DNA of 6,150 bases, taken from positions 1 through 6,150 of the forward strand of contig CALZIH010000179.1 in NCBI GenBank assembly GCA_945787305.1, written 5' to 3'. The first letter of the stretch is position 1. Each line of letters begins with the position of its first letter. This DNA is from an uncultured Desulfobulbaceae bacterium. GTDB lineage: Bacteria > Desulfobacterota > Desulfobulbia > Desulfobulbales > Desulfobulbaceae. The notes under the pieces are model-generated. The model was not told the DNA's origin and searched no databases. It saw nothing but the letters and a program-made list of their open reading frames with translations. The position numbers and the translations under genes are program-made. This document shows, piece after piece, positions 5,695 through 6,150 of the stretch.

Positions 5695-6150
5695 ATGGAT
5701 ATTCACGGAAAAAATGCACTGGTACTGGGCGCATCAAGGGGTATAGGCCTGACGATTGCTCGAAAGCTTGCCGAAAAAGGCGTACGTCTCATTCTACCCT
5801 GGTATGACTGGCCCAAGGATGTCGAAGCGATGAAGGAAGATTTTTCATCATTGAATCAAGGACATATATTCACCGAAATCGACCTGCGCAAGGCCGAAGA
5901 AGTTCGGCAACTTAGCGAAATAATCTCAAGTGAAACCGGCGGGCTTGATATTTTGATCAACAACATTGAACGGGGCGGAATGCCGATCGTCCATGGCCCT
6001 TACACTCTTGAGATAAATGCAGACCAGTGGCAACGAGAAATGGAGACGACCCTGCACGCCAAATGGCTGGTCTTCAACACTTGCCTGCCCCTCTTGCAAC
6101 GACAATCACAGGCCGCAGTGATCAATCTCTCCTCCATTGCGGCCATAACC
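5695..6150 (+). CDS. short-chain dehydrogenase/reductase (SDR), 5' part
   Basis: An open frame of 152 codons runs from ATG 5695 to the window edge without a stop, roughly the first 60 percent of a classical ~250-residue SDR. It begins MDIHGKNALVLGASRGIG: the Rossmann nucleotide-binding motif GASRGIG is at residues 12-18. D63 (EIDLRKAEEV) fits the acidic residue near the adenine ring. The usual NNAG is NNIE (89-92), in LDILINNIERGG. NLSS (144-147) supplies the catalytic Ser, probably S147; the Tyr-x3-Lys pair lies beyond the window. It is a cytoplasmic NAD(P)(H)-dependent oxidoreductase by family; substrate and cofactor choice are not readable. An in-frame TAA at 5677-5679 leaves ATG 5695 as the only normal start. 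No good ribosome site precedes it; AAGGA at 5660-5664 is 30 bases away and too far, so translation may be weak or unusual. It is divergent from the peptidase gene. Confidence 0.88.
   Translation, partial: MDIHGKNALVLGASRGIGLTIARKLAEKGVRLILPWYDWPKDVEAMKEDFSSLNQGHIFTEIDLRKAEEVRQLSEIISSETGGLDILINNIERGGMPIVHGPYTLEINADQWQREMETTLHAKWLVFNTCLPLLQRQSQAAVINLSSIAAIT

Overview
The window reads as ordinary chromosomal DNA from a Gram-negative bacterium. It holds a lipoprotein with a lipobox, a large two-lobed M16 zinc peptidase, a gate-type membrane protein, a tandem universal stress protein and an SDR oxidoreductase. From the general look of the proteins and the moderate GC content, I guess a deltaproteobacterium (Desulfobacterota, perhaps near Desulfobulbales). 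No sequence marker proves this.

Layout: (1) positions 1-78 are the last 25 codons of an unrecognised plus-strand gene, closely followed by a dyad that may end its transcript. (2) 233-1195(+) encodes a 320-residue polytopic membrane protein of the nucleoside-recognition/gate type with a visible internal repeat. (3) 1196-1690 is a 495-bp non-coding, AT-rich gap. It contains the most distinctive structure of the window: a ~200-bp imperfect inverted repeat with perfect 22-bp arms, nested internal complementarity, a 14-bp central palindrome, an ATTTTTT copy on each side and a T8 run after the right arm. It could be a MITE-like element, a structured RNA, or both. (4) 1691-2617(+) encodes a two-domain universal stress protein whose second domain has lost key nucleotide-binding residues. 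(5) 2625-5513(-) encodes a 962-residue M16 metallopeptidase lipoprotein, convergent with the stress gene; only 7 bp separate the two stop codons and a hairpin sits on the junction. (6) 5514-5694 is a divergent intergenic region with a plausible promoter and a 10-bp dyad pointing to the next gene. (7) 5695-6150(+) is the first 152 codons of an SDR-family oxidoreductase, cut by the window edge.

The genes do not form an obvious pathway or operon. Each complete gene has its own upstream region and neighbours are separated or oppositely oriented. I see no CRISPR array, tRNA, rRNA, transposase, integrase, toxin-antitoxin pair or defence cassette. No previously undescribed multi-gene system is apparent; the element at 1231-1431 is the item most worth following.
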